Below are positions 5,880 to 8,231 of a stretch of 8,231 bases of DNA, one piece after another. The notes under the pieces were generated by a model, which saw only the letters and a list, made by a program, of their open reading frames with translations, did not search any database and was not told where the DNA came from. Within the stretch, counting starts at the first letter, position 1; every line of letters starts with the position of its first letter. Source of the stretch: Paracoccaceae bacterium (lineage in GTDB: Bacteria; Pseudomonadota; Alphaproteobacteria; Rhodobacterales; Rhodobacteraceae); assembly GCA_007128865.1 (NCBI GenBank), contig SKWP01000406.1, positions 1 through 8,231 on the forward strand, given 5' to 3'. A program made the position numbers and the translations under genes.

Positions 5880-7778
5880 TCATGGCATCCACACCCAGAG
5901 CGTGCGGCGCACCCAGTCGGTCAGCCGCCGCGTCCATATCCACGACAGCAGCGCATCCTCGACATCGATCTTGACCACCCCCTCCATGCCCGGGCGCAGC
6001 CGCGCCAGCTCGTCGGCCCCGCTGTCCGGGTCGGTGACCAGCGCCGCCTCAAGCCGGAAGCTGTTGATCCCCTCACGGGGCTCGGCCACCGGGGTGATCC
6101 GGCTCAGCCGCAGCGGCCGGCCGTCGCCCGGATCGCCGGTCAGCACCAGCCGGCCCGCCTGGCCCGGTGTCACAAAGCGCAGATCGCGTTCGTCCAGCCA
6201 GATGTCGATGCGGAAGGCATCGAGCGGCGCGACCTCGAACAGCACCTCGCCGGCCTGCACCGGCGCCCCCAGCCGCTGCGACAGATCACCCGAAACGATC
6301 AGCCCGTCGATGGGCGCCAGGATGCGGCTGCGCGCCAGCCGCGCCTCGGTCAGCCGCAGCTGCGCGCGGGCCTGTTCTATCTGTGCCTCCAGCAGCGCCA
6401 GCTGGGTCCGGTCGTACTGGGCCAGCGCATCGCGGCTCTGCGCCATCAGCCGGTCGATCTCGGACCGCCAGCGCAGCTCCTCGAGCCGCAGGTCGGTCTC
6501 GTCCAGCCGCGCCAGCAGATCCCCAGCCGCCACCGGGTCGCCGGCGCGCAGGGGGGCGGCATCGATGTAGCCGGCAAAGGGCGCAACGGCCGCGCGCTGC
6601 ACCTCGCCGCGCAGCACCGCCTCGGCCTGGACGCGAAACGGTGCCTTGACCGTTGCAGCCGCCACCCCCAGCCCGATCAGCGCCAGCGCCAGCAGCTTCC
6701 AGCTCAGCCGCCGCGGGCCCAGCAGGATGCCCAGCACATGCAGGGTTCCGTCAAGGATCCGCCCGGCCACCCAGCGCCGGTTGCGGCGCTTGAGCTCCAG
6801 AACCGGCCCGACCAGCGCCGCCACCGTCTCGGCCATCGTCAGATCGGCCTCGCTGAAGGGCCTGTCGCTCGCCCGGCGCTCGAAGGTCAGCACCCCGGCG
6901 ATACCGGTTTCGTCCGGCAGCGGCACCGAAAGGATATGCGTGGTCGCCGAGCCGCGCAGATAATCCCGATGCGCAACCGCAATCGCCCGGTCGATGGAGC
7001 CCGGCGCCGGCGCCGCAACCGCGCCGCCCTGGTCAAGGCATTCCTCCATCGCCGTTTCCAGCCCCTCGGCCACCGCCGAACGCCGCCTGAACCATGCCGC
7101 ATGCGACATCGCCATCAGCTTCACCCGCGGGTTGCTGCGGGCGCCCCTGAGCATGCCCACGGATACCTGATCGGCGCCCATCACCTTCTGCAGCGCGTTT
7201 ACCAGCGCCATCGCCGCGGGTTCGGGCTTGCGATGCTCGGCCAGCAGCGCCACGAGGTCGAGCGCAACCGCGGCGCGGGCGCGGGCACCGGCTTCCTCCT
7301 GCGCGCGCCGCTCCCACTGGCGGGCCGCCATCCAGCCGGCTGCCCAGTGGATATCGCGCAGCGCCGCCTGCACCGCGGCGGCATCGGCGCCGCCCAGCAC
7401 CATGACCACCACCGCCGCCACCGGCTCCTCGCCCAGGCGCACCGGATAGGCCAGATGCGTCTGCCCGTCCTCGAGGCTGTCGCTGGCCGGCCGCCCCGAA
7501 TTCAGGCTGCGCTCGGCGATCTCGCGCAGCGGGGCGAGATCGCGGCGCGGGTCGGGCACCACGGCACGCGGCTGAAACGCCCCCTGCGCGTGGTCGGCCT
7601 CCAGCAAGGCAGCCATTTCGGCGCTCGGGATCCGGTTGAGCAGGATCGCCAGCCAGCCGGTCAGAAAGGCGGCCTCGCTGCGCGCCCGGGTAAAGGCCGA
7701 CCACAGGCCCGATTCAAGATTGACGACATCCGGCGCAGGGCCTGCAGCGGCCGGCGCGCTGTCGCGGGTCAGGCTCAC
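5880..7778 (-). CDS. GAF-domain / HlyD-type membrane-fusion protein
   Basis: This 632-residue protein has a cytoplasmic N-terminal half. Its residues about 180-327 look like a GAF domain (ALQKVMGADQVSVGML, then HILSVPLPDETGIAGVLTFERR and FSEADLTMAETVAALVGPVLE). Residues 19-165 are a further alpha/beta region, perhaps a degenerate GAF. One membrane helix follows (about 357-377), then a HlyD periplasmic adaptor: lipoyl half (AVAPFAGYIDAAPLRAGDPVAAGDLLARLD, split around 397-426), coiled-coil hairpin (about 428-484), second lipoyl half (ILAPIDGLIVSGDLSQRLGAPV, 486-507) and beta-barrel domain to about 605. The last 25 residues are Trp-rich and may form an amphipathic or membrane-touching helix. 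The start is a GTG (7776-7778) with AAAGGGGG 9 bases upstream; the frame is open back to 7946 but has no other start. No ABC or RND partner is adjacent. The adaptor call is firm; the GAF assignment is by pattern. What it senses, if anything, is unknown. Confidence 0.88.
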   Translation of the reverse strand: MSLTRDSAPAAAGPAPDVVNLESGLWSAFTRARSEAAFLTGWLAILLNRIPSAEMAALLEADHAQGAFQPRAVVPDPRRDLAPLREIAERSLNSGRPASDSLEDGQTHLAYPVRLGEEPVAAVVVMVLGGADAAAVQAALRDIHWAAGWMAARQWERRAQEEAGARARAAVALDLVALLAEHRKPEPAAMALVNALQKVMGADQVSVGMLRGARSNPRVKLMAMSHAAWFRRRSAVAEGLETAMEECLDQGGAVAAPAPGSIDRAIAVAHRDYLRGSATTHILSVPLPDETGIAGVLTFERRASDRPFSEADLTMAETVAALVGPVLELKRRNRRWVAGRILDGTLHVLGILLGPRRLSWKLLALALIGLGVAAATVKAPFRVQAEAVLRGEVQRAAVAPFAGYIDAAPLRAGDPVAAGDLLARLDETDLRLEELRWRSEIDRLMAQSRDALAQYDRTQLALLEAQIEQARAQLRLTEARLARSRILAPIDGLIVSGDLSQRLGAPVQAGEVLFEVAPLDAFRIDIWLDERDLRFVTPGQAGRLVLTGDPGDGRPLRLSRITPVAEPREGINSFRLEAALVTDPDSGADELARLRPGMEGVVKIDVEDALLSWIWTRRLTDWVRRTLWVWMP

Positions 7779-7914
7779 CGGAACCTGCCCCCTTTCGGGC
7801 GGTTTTCCCGCAGGCCCCGGCGCGTTGCCGTGGCCGGCGCGCTGTCGCGGGTCAGGCTCACCGGACCCTGCCGCCGTTCGGGCGGCTTTGCCGCACGCCC
7901 GGGCACGCTGCCGC
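7749..7914. repeat. 83-bp tandem duplication covering the start region of the GAF/HlyD gene
   Basis: Copy 1 is 7749-7831 and copy 2 is 7832-7914, directly abutting. The first 34 bases of each are identical and the remaining 49 differ at 10 positions, giving 73/83 identity by hand count. Each copy contains the GTG start region of the GAF/HlyD gene and its first nine sense codons. The period (83) is not a multiple of three, so the second GTG (7859-7861) is out of frame with the gene. Copy 1 carries the strong AAAGGGGG ribosome site; the matching bases in copy 2 (7871-7878) read AACGGCGG. Confidence 0.9.
7775..7861 (-). other. Possible 28-codon leader ORF made by the tandem duplication
   Basis: From the GTG of repeat copy 2 the frame encodes 28 residues (beginning MSLTRDSAPA, Arg-rich towards the end) and stops with a TGA whose bases overlap the GTG start of the GAF/HlyD gene in a GTGA arrangement. 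That layout is typical of translational coupling. The first ten residues match those of the downstream protein. The ribosome site is weak: AGGG 4 bases before the GTG. It may be a real upstream ORF or only a remnant of the duplication. Confidence 0.25.
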
Positions 7915-7915
7915 G

Positions 7916-7945
7916 TCGTGCCTGGGTTTTTCGTGCCTGGGATTT
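7916..7945. repeat. 15-bp tandem repeat, two copies
   Basis: TCGTGCCTGGGTTTT (7916-7930) is followed at once by TCGTGCCTGGGATTT (7931-7945), 14 of 15 identical. It lies in the spacer between the DUF3467 stop codon and the 83-bp duplication, outside any supported gene. It could be a protein-binding site or a slippage product. Confidence 0.6.
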
Positions 7946-7951
7946 AGGGGA

Positions 7952-8231
7952 TCAGGGGTCGAGTTTTCCATGGCGGGTCTCGTGTTCGTCGATCAGGCGC
8001 ACCATCATGTCGCGGACGCGTTTCGCGGCATGGGGCGACATCACGATGCGGTGCAGCAGCGCCACTTCCAGCCGGTCGGCGGTTCCGAGATCCCAGTTGC
8101 TGTTGACGCCGAAGTTGAGCACCACCTCCTCGCGGGTGCTCGAGCCGTTGCAGACGTTGCAGTAGGTGCTCTTGAGGTTGCTCGTGTCGAACTTGACCTG
8201 GCCCGGCGTGGGGCGCTGGGCGGCTCCGTCA
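7952..8231 (-). CDS. DUF3467 family protein (start lies beyond the window)
   Basis: The last 92 residues of a small protein are visible, ending at the TGA read from 7954 to 7952. The pattern VKFDTSNLKSTYCNVCNGS, then TREEVVLNFGVN and LLHRIVMSPHAAKRVRDMM fits DUF3467, a family of roughly 100-residue proteins of unknown function. Since the family is short, probably only a few residues are missing. A Cys-x-x-Cys pair (visible residues 24 and 27) stands out within the conserved YxNVCN segment. There is no signal peptide or membrane helix in the visible part, so it is probably cytoplasmic. It reads in the same direction as the GAF/HlyD gene, 173 bases upstream of that gene's GTG, and may be the first or an early gene of the operon. 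The family call rests on pattern recognition alone. Confidence 0.82.
   Translation of the reverse strand, partial: DGAAQRPTPGQVKFDTSNLKSTYCNVCNGSSTREEVVLNFGVNSNWDLGTADRLEVALLHRIVMSPHAAKRVRDMMVRLIDEHETRHGKLDP

Noticed and set aside
3350..5974. 874-codon open frame on the plus strand
   Set aside because: It is antisense across two genes and an intergenic junction, rich in His, Arg and Gln, with no recognisable motif. The minus strand carries intact M50 and HlyD signatures.
7749..7945. CRISPR-like or mobile-element origin for the repeats
   Set aside because: There are only two abutting copies of each repeat, without spacers, inverted ends or a transposase. A simple tandem duplication explains them.
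5781..8165. 794-codon open frame on the plus strand
   Set aside because: It is antisense to the GAF/HlyD and DUF3467 genes and runs through the tandem repeat; its composition is typical of a shadow frame.

Overview
This 8.2 kb window is high-GC bacterial chromosome. The gene content (folD next to a GapR/DUF2312 gene) and the GC-rich codon use point to an alphaproteobacterium, most likely of the Rhodobacterales type. The genus cannot be fixed from the window alone.

The left part (1-1627) looks like ordinary chromosome. It holds the nearly complete end of folD (+), a convergent gapR gene (-), and, diverging from gapR, a 71-residue two-helix membrane protein (+) of unknown function. The folD/gapR junction is one long imperfect inverted repeat that could serve both genes as a terminator.

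The right part (1705-8231) is a leftward-reading gene set on the minus strand, probably one operon. In order of transcription it contains: a DUF3467 protein (start outside the window); a spacer with an 83-bp tandem duplication; a GAF-domain/HlyD-type membrane-fusion protein; a protein fusing a PqqD-like domain, a site-2-protease (M50) membrane core and a HlyD-type periplasmic arm; and a SecA-like ATPase that keeps the motor domains but lacks the C-terminal third of housekeeping SecA. The last two genes overlap by 8 bases.

This operon is the interesting part. It has two different HlyD-type adaptors, an intramembrane protease with a possible peptide-recognition domain, and a SecA-type motor. 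It has no ABC or RND pump, no SecY and no TolC in view. My inference is a dedicated peptide or protein export and processing machine in the cell envelope, with the truncated SecA as a possible energy source. The substrate and any outer-membrane channel would lie to the right of the window or elsewhere. I know the individual domain families but recall no experimentally named system with this combination, so its function is a hypothesis. Long plus-strand open frames opposite these genes are antisense shadows of GC-rich coding DNA.
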